A stretch of 64,000 nucleotides of DNA, from contig WTGH01000067.1 of assembly GCA_011523655.1 (NCBI GenBank), forward strand, positions 24,768 through 88,767, in the 5' to 3' direction. This DNA comes from Rhodospirillaceae bacterium. GTDB lineage: Bacteria; Pseudomonadota; Alphaproteobacteria; Bin65. The notes beneath the pieces were generated by a model that saw nothing but the letters and a program-made list of their open reading frames with translations, searched no databases and was not told the DNA's origin. This document shows positions 34,200 through 40,770 of this stretch, piece after piece. How positions within the stretch are numbered: position 1 is the stretch's first letter; the number at the start of each line of letters is the position of its first letter. The position numbers were made by a program, and so were the translations under genes.

Positions 34200-35807
34200 T
34201 CATGTGAGCGGCGGCGCGCCGCCTTCGGCGGTGCGGCGGGCGACGAAACCGTCCAGCGCCTCGCGGACGCTCTCGTCCAGCGCCGGCGGCTCGAATTCCC
34301 GCAACACCTGTTTCCAGATCGCGTTCGCCCGTTCCGGCGTCTGGACCGCACCCTTCTCCGTCCACTGGTTGAAGTTGCTCCAGTCGGAAAGGAAAGGTTC
34401 GTAGAACGCCGTTTCGTAGCGCTCCATCGTGTGCGGCGTGCCGAAGAAATGGCCGCCGCTGCCGACATCGCGCATCGCTTCGAACGCAAGGTCGTCTTCG
34501 TCGAAAGCGACGGGCTGCATCAGTTCCGCCATCTGCTGCAGCATCTCGATATCGACGATGAATTTCTCCATCGAGCCGGTCAGTCCGCCTTCCATCCAGC
34601 CGGCGGCATGGGCGACGAAATTCGCACCGCCGAGCGTCGCGCCCCACAACGCCATCTGGGTCTCGTAGACCGCCTGGGCGTCGACGCAATTCGCCGTGCA
34701 CGACCCCGAGGAGCGCCACGGCACGCCGACCAGCCGCGCGAGCTGCCCGCTGGCGAAGGCCGCCCGGACATTCTCCGGCGTGCCGAAGGCCGGCGCCCCG
34801 CTCCGCATGGCGACGTTGGAGGTAAATCCGCCGTAGCAGACCGGCGCCCCGGGGCGGGTCAGCTGGCTGATGACCAGCCCGGCCAGAAACTCGGCATGCT
34901 GCTGGACCAGCGCGCCGGGGATGGTGACCGGCGCCATCGCGCCGGAAAGCGTGAAGGGCGTCAGGAGGATCGGCTGGCCGTTGGCGGCGTAATCCATGAT
35001 CCCCTGCAGCATCGGCCGGTCGAGCACCAGCGGCGAATTCGTGTTGATGACGGTATACACGCAAGGTGTGTTCCGGAACGCCTCTTCCGACAGGCCGCGG
35101 GCGATCCGCACCATTTCCATGCCGTCGGCCACCTGGCCCTTGCCGCGGCAGTAGACGAACGGCGCCTTGTTTGAGAGGACGAGTTGCGCGCGGGTGACCT
35201 CCAGATGGCGAAACGCGGTGTCGACATCCTGCGCTTCGACGTTCGGGCCCTGGACGTGCATGACATCGTAATGCTCGCACAGCCGCATGATGTTGGAACT
35301 GGCTTCCAGGGTTCCGGGCCGCTTTCCACCGTCGAGGTCCGAGATATGCGGCGCGCCGCCGACCGCGCACCAGACGACGTGCCGCCCGCCCCACACGGTC
35401 GAGGTATCCGGCGTGCCGCCATGCAGGGTCCATTCGGCCGGCGCCGCTGCGATCGCCTCGGCGACCAGGTCGCGGCCAAACCGGCAATGCCGGGCATCGT
35501 CGTCGATCGAGACGCCGTCCCGCGCCTTGGTGCGCAGCAGGTCGAGGGCCTCCGGCAGCAAAAGGCGCATGCCGAGCTCTTCCAGCACCTTGAGCGCCGT
35601 ATCGTGGATGGCGGAGATCCGGTCGTCGGAATAGATCCGAACCGGCTCGAACGGATTGACCAGCCGGCGGTAATCGACCTTGCGTTCGGGACGCGCCGCT
35701 TCCGCCGTGGAACGGTCTCTGGCACGACCCCGGCGGCGGCGTTCGCGCGTTCCGGCACTCAATTCCGCCCGCGGCGACCGGTCTGTCGAATGAGTCAGGT
35801 CCGCCAT
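34200..35807 (-). CDS. MttB-like (trimethylamine methyltransferase family) protein, non-pyrrolysine (copy 3)
   Basis: 535 residues from ATG 35807. Barrel motifs FTLSGAMAPVTIPGALVQQHA, YGGFTSNVAMRSGAPAFG and HAAGWMEGGLTGSMEKF closely parallel copy 1; no in-frame amber codon. The N-terminus has an Arg-rich stretch (RERRRRGRARDR). First gene of the operon running to 26311. A partner corrinoid protein and reductive activator, normally needed by MttB-type enzymes, are not encoded anywhere in the window. Confidence 0.87.
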   Translation of the reverse strand: MADLTHSTDRSPRAELSAGTRERRRRGRARDRSTAEAARPERKVDYRRLVNPFEPVRIYSDDRISAIHDTALKVLEELGMRLLLPEALDLLRTKARDGVSIDDDARHCRFGRDLVAEAIAAAPAEWTLHGGTPDTSTVWGGRHVVWCAVGGAPHISDLDGGKRPGTLEASSNIMRLCEHYDVMHVQGPNVEAQDVDTAFRHLEVTRAQLVLSNKAPFVYCRGKGQVADGMEMVRIARGLSEEAFRNTPCVYTVINTNSPLVLDRPMLQGIMDYAANGQPILLTPFTLSGAMAPVTIPGALVQQHAEFLAGLVISQLTRPGAPVCYGGFTSNVAMRSGAPAFGTPENVRAAFASGQLARLVGVPWRSSGSCTANCVDAQAVYETQMALWGATLGGANFVAHAAGWMEGGLTGSMEKFIVDIEMLQQMAELMQPVAFDEDDLAFEAMRDVGSGGHFFGTPHTMERYETAFYEPFLSDWSNFNQWTEKGAVQTPERANAIWKQVLREFEPPALDESVREALDGFVARRTAEGGAPPLT

Positions 35808-36018
35808 GGTCGCCCGCCGGGTCGCCTCACCTTGAAAATTCCGGGGTCGAATTTGCCGGGCGTCCCTAACCCTATGGCGGCGGCAACGCAAGGCGGATTT
35901 CGGCAGGCACGGCGAGGCAGGGCAAAGGCGGCTGCGCGCGCGTCGCAGCTTCGGGAATCGCCGCTTCCGCAATTATTGGCTATAGAAGTCCGACCGTTGC
36001 GAAACCCGGGCGGCAGAT

Positions 36019-36037
36019 CGCCTGCAAGCAGGCGGTG
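36019..36037 (+). promoter_or_regulatory. Short perfect hairpin in the divergent intergenic region
   Basis: CGCCTGC and GCAGGCG form a 7-bp inverted repeat with a 2-base spacer just upstream of the Rieske gene, within the 245-base region between two divergent genes. It could be an operator for a dimeric regulator or an mRNA hairpin. Promoters for both the demethylation operon and the Rieske gene should lie in 35808-36052, but I cannot name clear -35/-10 boxes. Confidence 0.3.
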
Positions 36038-36052
36038 CAGAGAAGGCGCGGC

Positions 36053-37141
36053 ATGGCGAATCCGGCAATAGAACCCCTGGTGGCGAACGCCTGGTATCTC
36101 GCGGCCTGGTCGGCGGAATTGCCGGATTTCGAGCCCGGCCGCCAGCCGATCGCCCGCACGATCATGAACCAGCCGCTCGTGCTGTTCCGCGATGCCGCAG
36201 GAACCGCCGCGGCCCTGGAGGACCGGTGCTGCCACAGGGCTGCGCCCCTGCATCTCGGTCAGGTCGTGAACGAGGGCCTGCAATGCGGCTATCACGGCAT
36301 GACCTTCGGCGCGGACGGCGCCTGTACCGTCAATCCGGGCGAAGACCCGGCCGGCCACGCGGTCAGGAGCTTTCCGACGGTCGAGCGGCAGCGAATGGTG
36401 TGGATCTGGCCGGGCGACCCGGCGCGCGCCGATCCGTCGGAGATCGTCGACTATCCGTGGCACGACCTGGCGGAGGAATGGCCGTTCCGCTACGAGCGGT
36501 TCGAACTGGACTGCAACTTCATGCTCGTCATGGACGCCCTGATGGACCAGACCCATCTCGGCTACGTCCACGCCAAGACGATCGGCGGCACGCCGGAGTT
36601 CCATAACGCCGCCGGACAGATCACGACCCGGACGGAAAACGGAGTCAGGATCGTCCGCCATGTGCTGGACCATCCCCCGCCGCCGACCTTCACCAAGGGC
36701 ATGGCATTCACGGGCAACATCGACCGCATCGCCGAGTTCGACTATGTCGCGCCGGCCTCGGTCCGCCAGTTCACGACGGCGATGGACGTCGACCGTGGCG
36801 CGGTCGAGAACCCGGATCAGCCGGGAACCTTCCGCTTCCGCCTGTTCCATCACGCGACGCCGGCGACGGATACGCGCTGCCACTATTTCTGGTCGGTCGC
36901 GAACGGCTACCGCCAGGACGATCCCCAGGCGGCGCAGGACCTCTACGACGACATCTACCCGACCTTCCTGGAGGACAAGGTGGTCCTGGAGGCGCAGCAG
37001 CAGTCGATCCTGCGCGATCCGGACCGTCCGCTGCGCCTGCGCGACCATGACACCGGCGTCTCCGGCGCCCACCGGGCGCTGGCGGCGTTTGTGAGACGGG
37101 CAAAGGGGAAGCGTCCGGCGCCTGCAATCGCCGCCGAATAG
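36053..37141 (+). CDS. Rieske non-haem iron oxygenase (vanillate O-demethylase oxygenase-like)
   Basis: 362 residues. The Rieske motif is C-x-H (CCHRAAPL) and C-x-x-H (CGYHG) near residues 60-85, and the mononuclear iron site is visible in MDALMDQTHLGYVH (Asp and two His). Similar in size and layout to VanA and other O- or N-demethylating oxygenases. Such proteins need a reductase that is not in the window. The ATG at 36053 has AGAAGG before it. Divergent from the MttB/DMGDH operon, it may hydroxylate or demethylate a related methylated substrate. Confidence 0.87.
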   Translation: MANPAIEPLVANAWYLAAWSAELPDFEPGRQPIARTIMNQPLVLFRDAAGTAAALEDRCCHRAAPLHLGQVVNEGLQCGYHGMTFGADGACTVNPGEDPAGHAVRSFPTVERQRMVWIWPGDPARADPSEIVDYPWHDLAEEWPFRYERFELDCNFMLVMDALMDQTHLGYVHAKTIGGTPEFHNAAGQITTRTENGVRIVRHVLDHPPPPTFTKGMAFTGNIDRIAEFDYVAPASVRQFTTAMDVDRGAVENPDQPGTFRFRLFHHATPATDTRCHYFWSVANGYRQDDPQAAQDLYDDIYPTFLEDKVVLEAQQQSILRDPDRPLRLRDHDTGVSGAHRALAAFVRRAKGKRPAPAIAAE

Positions 37142-37219
37142 CCGTCCGCGGGTCGTGTATCGGTTTGAAAAAACAGAGCATGCGACGGCACGAAAACGCT
37201 TGCCTCTCCGCGCGCCTTT

Positions 37220-37266
37220 CCGTCATTTCGACCGGAGCGGCATAGCCGCGTAGTGGAGAAATCTTT
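37220..37266. repeat. Left arm of a long imperfect inverted repeat flanking the IS element
   Basis: This 47-base arm (CGTCATTTCGACC core to GAGAAATCTTT) is matched in inverted orientation by 39812-39865. It holds a small internal hairpin GCGGC-ATA-GCCGC. Before the IS inserted, the two arms would have formed one intergenic hairpin of about 45-55 bp per arm with a loop of about 40 bases. It looks like a dispersed intergenic palindrome; other copies would have to be sought in the genome. Confidence 0.65.
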
Positions 37267-37300
37267 CCGGAACAGTGCTTTGGACCGGGCTCCGCAGGTG

Positions 37301-37308
37301 AAAGATTT
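37301..37308. repeat. 8-bp target-site duplication, left copy
   Basis: AAAGATTT directly left of the IS end; the identical 8 bases recur at 39812-39819 directly right of the other end. Eight-base duplications are the known target-site length of the IS1595 family. Confidence 0.9.
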
Positions 37309-37332
37309 GGGAATTATAAAGCCTACTTGACA
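37309..37332. repeat. Left terminal inverted repeat of the IS1595-type element
   Basis: 24 bases beginning GGGAATTATAAAG, matching the complement of 39788-39811 at 21 positions. Confidence 0.9.
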
Positions 37333-37380
37333 TTTTGTCGTCTGATCCCTATATTGAGGTAAGGGCAAAAGGACGATCCG

Positions 37381-38370
37381 ATGACTGGCAAAGCGCCCGG
37401 AAAAGCGCATCGCGAAGGGCTTACGCTCGTTGAGCTGATGGACATGTTTCCGACCGAGGAAGCTGCGACGGCGTGGTTCGAATCGGTGATGTGGCCGGAC
37501 GGCGAGCGGCATTGCCCGAAATGCGGCTGCACGGAGACGAGCGAGGTTCCGAACGCGAATCCGATGCCGTACTGGTGCAAGGGCTGCCGGTCCTATTTCA
37601 GCGTGCGCACAGGGACGCCTATTGCGCGCTCCAACGTGCCTTTGCGCAAGTGGGCCATCGCCATTTACCTCTGCCTGACCAATCTCAAGAGCGTGTCCAG
37701 CATGAAGCTGAAACGCGACATCGGCGTGTCGCAACCGACCGCTTGGTTCATGCTTCATCGTATCCGCGAAGCGTGGGCCGAAGAAGACGACGACCAGTTC
37801 GATGGCCCGGTAGAGGTCGATGAGGTCTACATGGGCGGCCTTCGGGAGAACATGCCTCTGTCGAAGCGCAAAGCGCTCAAGGAAGCGGGCGCGGGCCGCG
37901 GACCGGCCGGCAAGACGGTCGTGGTTGGCGTCAAAGACCGGGACAGCAACGAAATCCGTGCCGAGGTGGTCGAGCGCACGGACGGCGCGACGCTCAAAGG
38001 CTTCATCCGGGAGCACGTCGAGCCGGGCGCGACGGTCTATACCGACGAATACGCGCCCTACAAGGGCCTGTCGGGCTTCCGCCACGAATCGGTCAATCAC
38101 AAGGTTTCCGAATACGTCCGCGGCATGGCGCACACCAATGGAATCGAGTCCTTTTGGGCCATGCTGAAGCGAGCCCATGACGGGACGTTCCACAAGATCA
38201 GCCCGAAGCATCTGCAACGCTACGTCTCCGAATTCGCCGGGAAGCACAACATCCGCGACTCAGGAACCCTTGCGCAGATGCGTGACACCGTCGCCCGGCT
38301 CGTCGGCCGAAACCTCCTCTACCGCGACCTGATCGCCGACAACGGGCGCTCGTCGGGCGCGCGGTCGTAA
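37381..38370 (+). CDS. IS1595-family transposase
   Basis: 329 residues. An N-terminal zinc ribbon (C45-x-x-C48 and C66-x-x-C69) is followed by a helix-turn-helix-like segment (RDIGVSQPTAWFMLHRIR) and the ISXO2-like DDE/DDN domain: VEVDEVYMGG, VYTDEYAPYKG and HTNGIESFWAMLKR hold the catalytic acid, second Asp and Asn/Glu positions. It catalyses excision and integration of the surrounding element. No frameshift or premature stop is seen. Confidence 0.94.
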   Translation: MTGKAPGKAHREGLTLVELMDMFPTEEAATAWFESVMWPDGERHCPKCGCTETSEVPNANPMPYWCKGCRSYFSVRTGTPIARSNVPLRKWAIAIYLCLTNLKSVSSMKLKRDIGVSQPTAWFMLHRIREAWAEEDDDQFDGPVEVDEVYMGGLRENMPLSKRKALKEAGAGRGPAGKTVVVGVKDRDSNEIRAEVVERTDGATLKGFIREHVEPGATVYTDEYAPYKGLSGFRHESVNHKVSEYVRGMAHTNGIESFWAMLKRAHDGTFHKISPKHLQRYVSEFAGKHNIRDSGTLAQMRDTVARLVGRNLLYRDLIADNGRSSGARS

Positions 38371-38448
38371 CAGCGCCCGCGCCAGCGTCTCCGGCGTAGC
38401 GCCCTTCAAGTCCCGCTCCGGGACAAGGACAGGGCTTCCTCTGGTCAT
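38260..38448 (-). CDS. Small protein antisense to the transposase 3' end (uncertain)
   Basis: 62 codons starting with ATG at 38448, with GGAGGG about 8 bases upstream. The product has a compact start with DLKGATPETLARALLRPR, basic and helix-prone. It overlaps the transposase C-terminal coding region by 111 bases on the opposite strand. The good ribosome-binding site and protein-like composition argue for a real passenger gene, but the overlap could also make it a shadow of the transposase frame. Function unknown. Confidence 0.42.
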   Translation of the reverse strand: MTRGSPVLVPERDLKGATPETLARALLRPRARRAPVVGDQVAVEEVSADEPGDGVTHLRKGS

Positions 38449-38676
38449 AGCATGACCCTCCATTCTGGTTGACTCCCCGCGCCGCGCCGGGGCACGCTTT
38501 CTCCAGTCAACGTCGCGCGCACCCGCTTTGTCGGGTCGCCCGCTGAATGCAACAGCCCATTGACCCAGCAGGGGTAGCTCTCCGCCCGGCAAATAGGCGG
38601 GACCTCCACCTTGCATGTGATGTTGACAGCGGCCCGGCGCCCGTCGGGTCGGCGATCGACCACGGGAGGAGTATCC

Positions 38677-38988
38677 ATGCGAAGAACGATAGTTGTGTTG
38701 GCCGCAGCAGCGGCGCTGTGGCCAGCAGCTGTATTTGCCCAGGATTGCAAGCTCGAACATTGGAAAACGCGCCACAACGCAGTTATGGGCATGTTCATCA
38801 TTGAGGGGATCACGACCTGCGACAGTGGCAGGATCATCATGAAGCTCTTCGACGGCGAGGGCGAAGGAAAAAAATTCATCGGGTTTATCCGGGAGACCAT
38901 CAGGGATGGGACGTTTCGGGAGATCATTACCGGCGTAACCGAGAAGCCGCAAAATCTGACGGTTGAGTACACCATCAAGACCCGGTAA
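38677..38988 (+). CDS. IS passenger: small secreted protein of unknown function
   Basis: 103 residues from ATG 38677 with GGGAGGA directly upstream. A signal peptide (MRRTIVVLAAAAALWPAAVFA) precedes a ~80-residue mature part starting QDCKLEHW, with two cysteines that could form a disulfide. I recognise no family. It is carried within the IS and followed after 5 bases by a small membrane protein, so the two form a passenger pair. The 228 bases upstream (38449-38676) hold no gene I can support. Confidence 0.65.
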   Translation: MRRTIVVLAAAAALWPAAVFAQDCKLEHWKTRHNAVMGMFIIEGITTCDSGRIIMKLFDGEGEGKKFIGFIRETIRDGTFREIITGVTEKPQNLTVEYTIKTR

Positions 38989-38993
38989 CAGCG

Positions 38994-39296
38994 ATGGCAA
39001 AGAACACTGAATATCGCGAAGTCCGCGGCAAGATGGGCTTGTTCGGCTGGGTGTGGCGCATTCTGCTGCTGCTGTGGCAGGTCGCCATGATCGCGTGGTT
39101 CGTGTCGGCTACGGCGGCAGTCGCGCCGATGATCGAAAAGGGGAACGATGCACAGAGCGCCGGTGCCGCGCTCGGTCTCGGCCTTGGTTGGATGTTCATT
39201 CTGATCTTCTGGGCGGCCGGCACTGTCATTCTGGGGCTGTTCGTCCTGCTGACGCGCCGGACGAGGGCGATGGTGCCAGTGGGCCCCGGCGGCTAG
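38994..39296 (+). CDS. IS passenger: small two-helix membrane protein
   Basis: 100 residues with two strong hydrophobic helices (about 20-42 and 60-84) and a short basic C-terminus (RRTRAMV). No recognised domain. It begins 5 bases after the preceding secreted-protein gene, so both are probably co-translated. It is unrelated to transposition by appearance. Confidence 0.6.
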   Translation: MAKNTEYREVRGKMGLFGWVWRILLLLWQVAMIAWFVSATAAVAPMIEKGNDAQSAGAALGLGLGWMFILIFWAAGTVILGLFVLLTRRTRAMVPVGPGG

Positions 39297-39307
39297 AGAA
39301 GGCCACG

Positions 39308-39757
39308 TCACGACATATCCGCGCGGTTCTGTACGAGGAGCCGGGCGGCATTCGTTCGCATCCACTGGTGAAGCAACTCGGCGTTGTACTCGTATTCGCT
39401 GACCTTCGCCCCAGTCTGCCTGTCGAAGCGGTCCATGAAATCCTTGCGTATTGCAATCTTGTGGATATCCAGTTTCCCGACAACAGCCTGCGCGATGTAG
39501 CCATCCACGATGGCGCACGCCGTAACGTAATCGACCGTCGCTCGGCGCGTTTCGCCTTCCGCCGCGGCCGCTTTCTGTCGGCGGCGCACCCAACGCCACA
39601 CGCCCGGACTGTAAAGCAGGATGATGGCAAGGGCGCAGAGGCCTACAAGTAACCCCCATCGGTTATCCCCTAGCGGCCACATCGGCTCTACCCAAAATCC
39701 GCCGCCCAAGACGCCGGCAGCGAAGATCGTAGACGCAAGAGGGCCTCTCCAGTCCAT
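39308..39757 (-). CDS. IS passenger: membrane-anchored protein of unknown function
   Basis: 149 residues with two N-terminal hydrophobic helices (about 8-24 and 34-50), a basic linker (RRRQKAAAAEGETRR) and a soluble C-terminal domain of ~80 residues (DYVTACAIVDGYIAQ onward). Convergent with the previous gene and ending 11 bases from it. No recognised family. It lies fully inside the IS, starting 31 bases from the right inverted repeat. Confidence 0.6.
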   Translation of the reverse strand: MDWRGPLASTIFAAGVLGGGFWVEPMWPLGDNRWGLLVGLCALAIILLYSPGVWRWVRRRQKAAAAEGETRRATVDYVTACAIVDGYIAQAVVGKLDIHKIAIRKDFMDRFDRQTGAKVSEYEYNAELLHQWMRTNAARLLVQNRADMS

Positions 39758-39787
39758 CCCGCAGGCATATCAGACCGGCCTAGCACT

Positions 39788-39811
39788 TGCCAAGTAACCT
39801 TTATAATTCCC
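39788..39811. repeat. Right terminal inverted repeat of the IS1595-type element
   Basis: 24 bases ending CTTTATAATTCCC, the inverted partner of 37309-37332. Confidence 0.9.
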
Positions 39812-39819
39812 AAAGATTT
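39812..39819. repeat. 8-bp target-site duplication, right copy
   Basis: AAAGATTT, identical to 37301-37308. Confidence 0.9.
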
Positions 39820-39865
39820 CTCCGCTCCGCCCCGGATGATTCCGGGGCTGCGGTCGAAATGACGG
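39812..39865. repeat. Right arm of the inverted repeat flanking the IS element
   Basis: Inverted match of 37220-37266 (AAAGATTTCTCC at one end, GGTCGAAATGACGG at the other), with an internal CCCCGGA/TCCGGGG hairpin. The IS target duplication lies at its inner edge. Confidence 0.65.
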
Positions 39866-39942
39866 ATACAGGACCGGCTCCGGCCCACGCTGAAATTCAA
39901 ACTGACACACCAGCCGTTCGAACGCTTCCCGCAGGTGCGGAT

Positions 39943-40188
39943 TTACGCGCCGGTCCGGCGCGCCGCTTCGTAATAGGACCGCAGCACGGCGTTCATGCGC
40001 GCTTGGTAGCCCCGGCCCTGCGCCTTGAACCAGGCCACCATATCGGCGTCGAATCTGGCGGTGATCTGGGTCTTGTTGCGCTGCTCGGGCATGACGACAC
40101 GGGCCTTGGACCAGAAGCTGTCGTCCAGTTCCGGAATGTCCGCCTTACGGGACGACCGGCGATTCCGGCCGCCGCCGGGATCAGGCAG
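39943..40188 (-). CDS. BrnA-family antitoxin-like protein, start unclear
   Basis: The frame reads PELDDSFWSKA followed by ITARFDADMVAWFKAQGRGY and QARMNAVLRSYYEAARR, the BrnA antitoxin pattern (a ribbon-helix-helix DNA-binding protein). The family similarity begins well before the only ATG (40092, which leaves 49 residues), while a TGA closes the frame at about 40191, so the N-terminus must start at a non-ATG codon such as CTG 40188, or the gene has lost its start. No BrnT toxin gene is adjacent; instead DUF2283 and DUF4258 genes lie upstream on the same strand. Confidence 0.55.
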   Translation of the reverse strand: MPDPGGGRNRRSSRKADIPELDDSFWSKARVVMPEQRNKTQITARFDADMVAWFKAQGRGYQARMNAVLRSYYEAARRTGA

Positions 40189-40420
40189 CGCTCAGGTCCA
40201 GCGTGCCGGCCGCTTTGCCTGCCAGTTCCAGAACGAACCGTCCATCTTCAGTGGCACGCAACTGTTCGTTGGCGTTCAGCAGTTCGATGCCGTACACGCT
40301 GCCGTCCGGCGTCATGTCGACAGTTAATTCGTCGCTCACCCGAACCGACTCCACGCCGGCAGTCTCGGGCCGCAGGCGGATATAGGCGATATTGCGTCGG
40401 GCATCGTAGCTGAGCTTCAT
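40181..40420 (-). CDS. DUF2283 family protein
   Basis: 79 residues beginning KLSYDARRNIAYIRLRP, the hallmark of DUF2283 (a small beta-rich domain), with DELTVDMTPDGSVYGIELLNA following. DUF2283 proteins often follow DUF4258 proteins, and the pairs are regarded as toxin-antitoxin-like, though the activity is unproven. Its partner here is the DUF4258 gene 29 bases upstream. Its stop overlaps the possible start of the BrnA-like frame. Confidence 0.82.
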   Translation of the reverse strand: MKLSYDARRNIAYIRLRPETAGVESVRVSDELTVDMTPDGSVYGIELLNANEQLRATEDGRFVLELAGKAAGTLDLSAA

Positions 40421-40449
40421 GGCGGCGATAGCCGGTCGGTTCGGTTCAT

Positions 40450-40701
40450 CTAATAGTACTTAACGATAACAGTGATGACCAGCCACCCATCGTCTTCAAA
40501 TACGGCGAATGCGTCGATCTGTTTGATCCGATAGTGCTTGCCGCCCTTGATGCCGACATAGGGAAATTCCATTCGGAATCCGGTTCTCCCGTATTTTGCC
40601 GGGAAGCGTTCGCCGGATTCGACCGTCGCCGTGACCTCCTCAAGAGACGCGCCTCGTTCCGCCATTCTCTCGGCCGCGTGGGGATGTATCCGGACGGCCA
40701 T
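40450..40701 (-). CDS. DUF4258 domain protein (possible toxin)
   Basis: 83 residues from ATG 40701, with HPHAAERMAERGAS and KHYRIKQIDAFAVFEDDGWLVI, the DUF4258 pattern related to the RelE/HigB-like fold. Typically paired with a DUF2283 or DNA-binding antitoxin gene, as here. A TTG two codons upstream is an alternative start. Likely a small RNase-like toxin or degenerate relative; inference from family and context only. Confidence 0.78.
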   Translation of the reverse strand: MAVRIHPHAAERMAERGASLEEVTATVESGERFPAKYGRTGFRMEFPYVGIKGGKHYRIKQIDAFAVFEDDGWLVITVIVKYY

Positions 40702-40770
40702 TGTCAATACCCGCCCATCGACAGCCGGTCCGATGCTCTATTCCGGCGGTATGACGGATCCGAGCCGCGG

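Larger units (their letters stand above)
37309..39811 (+). mobile_element. IS1595-family insertion sequence with passenger genes (2503 bp)
   Basis: The element is bounded by 24-bp terminal inverted repeats (37309-37332 and 39788-39811, 21 of 24 identical, both beginning GGGAATTATAAAG) and a perfect 8-bp target duplication AAAGATTT. Inside are an intact 329-residue transposase, a small antisense ORF over its 3' end, and three further small genes with no transposition role (two + strand, one - strand). With intact ends, intact transposase and unmutated target duplication, it looks recent and possibly active. Confidence 0.92.

Noticed and set aside
28944..35174. A 2076-codon open frame on the + strand across the demethylation operon
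   Set aside because: It lies antisense to clear DMGDH, DAO and MttB genes; long open antisense frames are expected in high-GC DNA with strong codon bias. The translation has low complexity and no domain.
17085..35807. Search for an in-frame TAG (pyrrolysine) in the three MttB-like genes
   Set aside because: All three frames are continuous through the conserved barrel; none has an amber codon.
38449..38676. A - strand frame inside the IS with a protein-like stretch (CKVEVPPICRAESYPCWVN)
   Set aside because: The stretch looks somewhat protein-like, but the frame runs antisense through the passenger genes, and no start or ribosome-binding site could be matched to it. It cannot be supported from the sequence alone.
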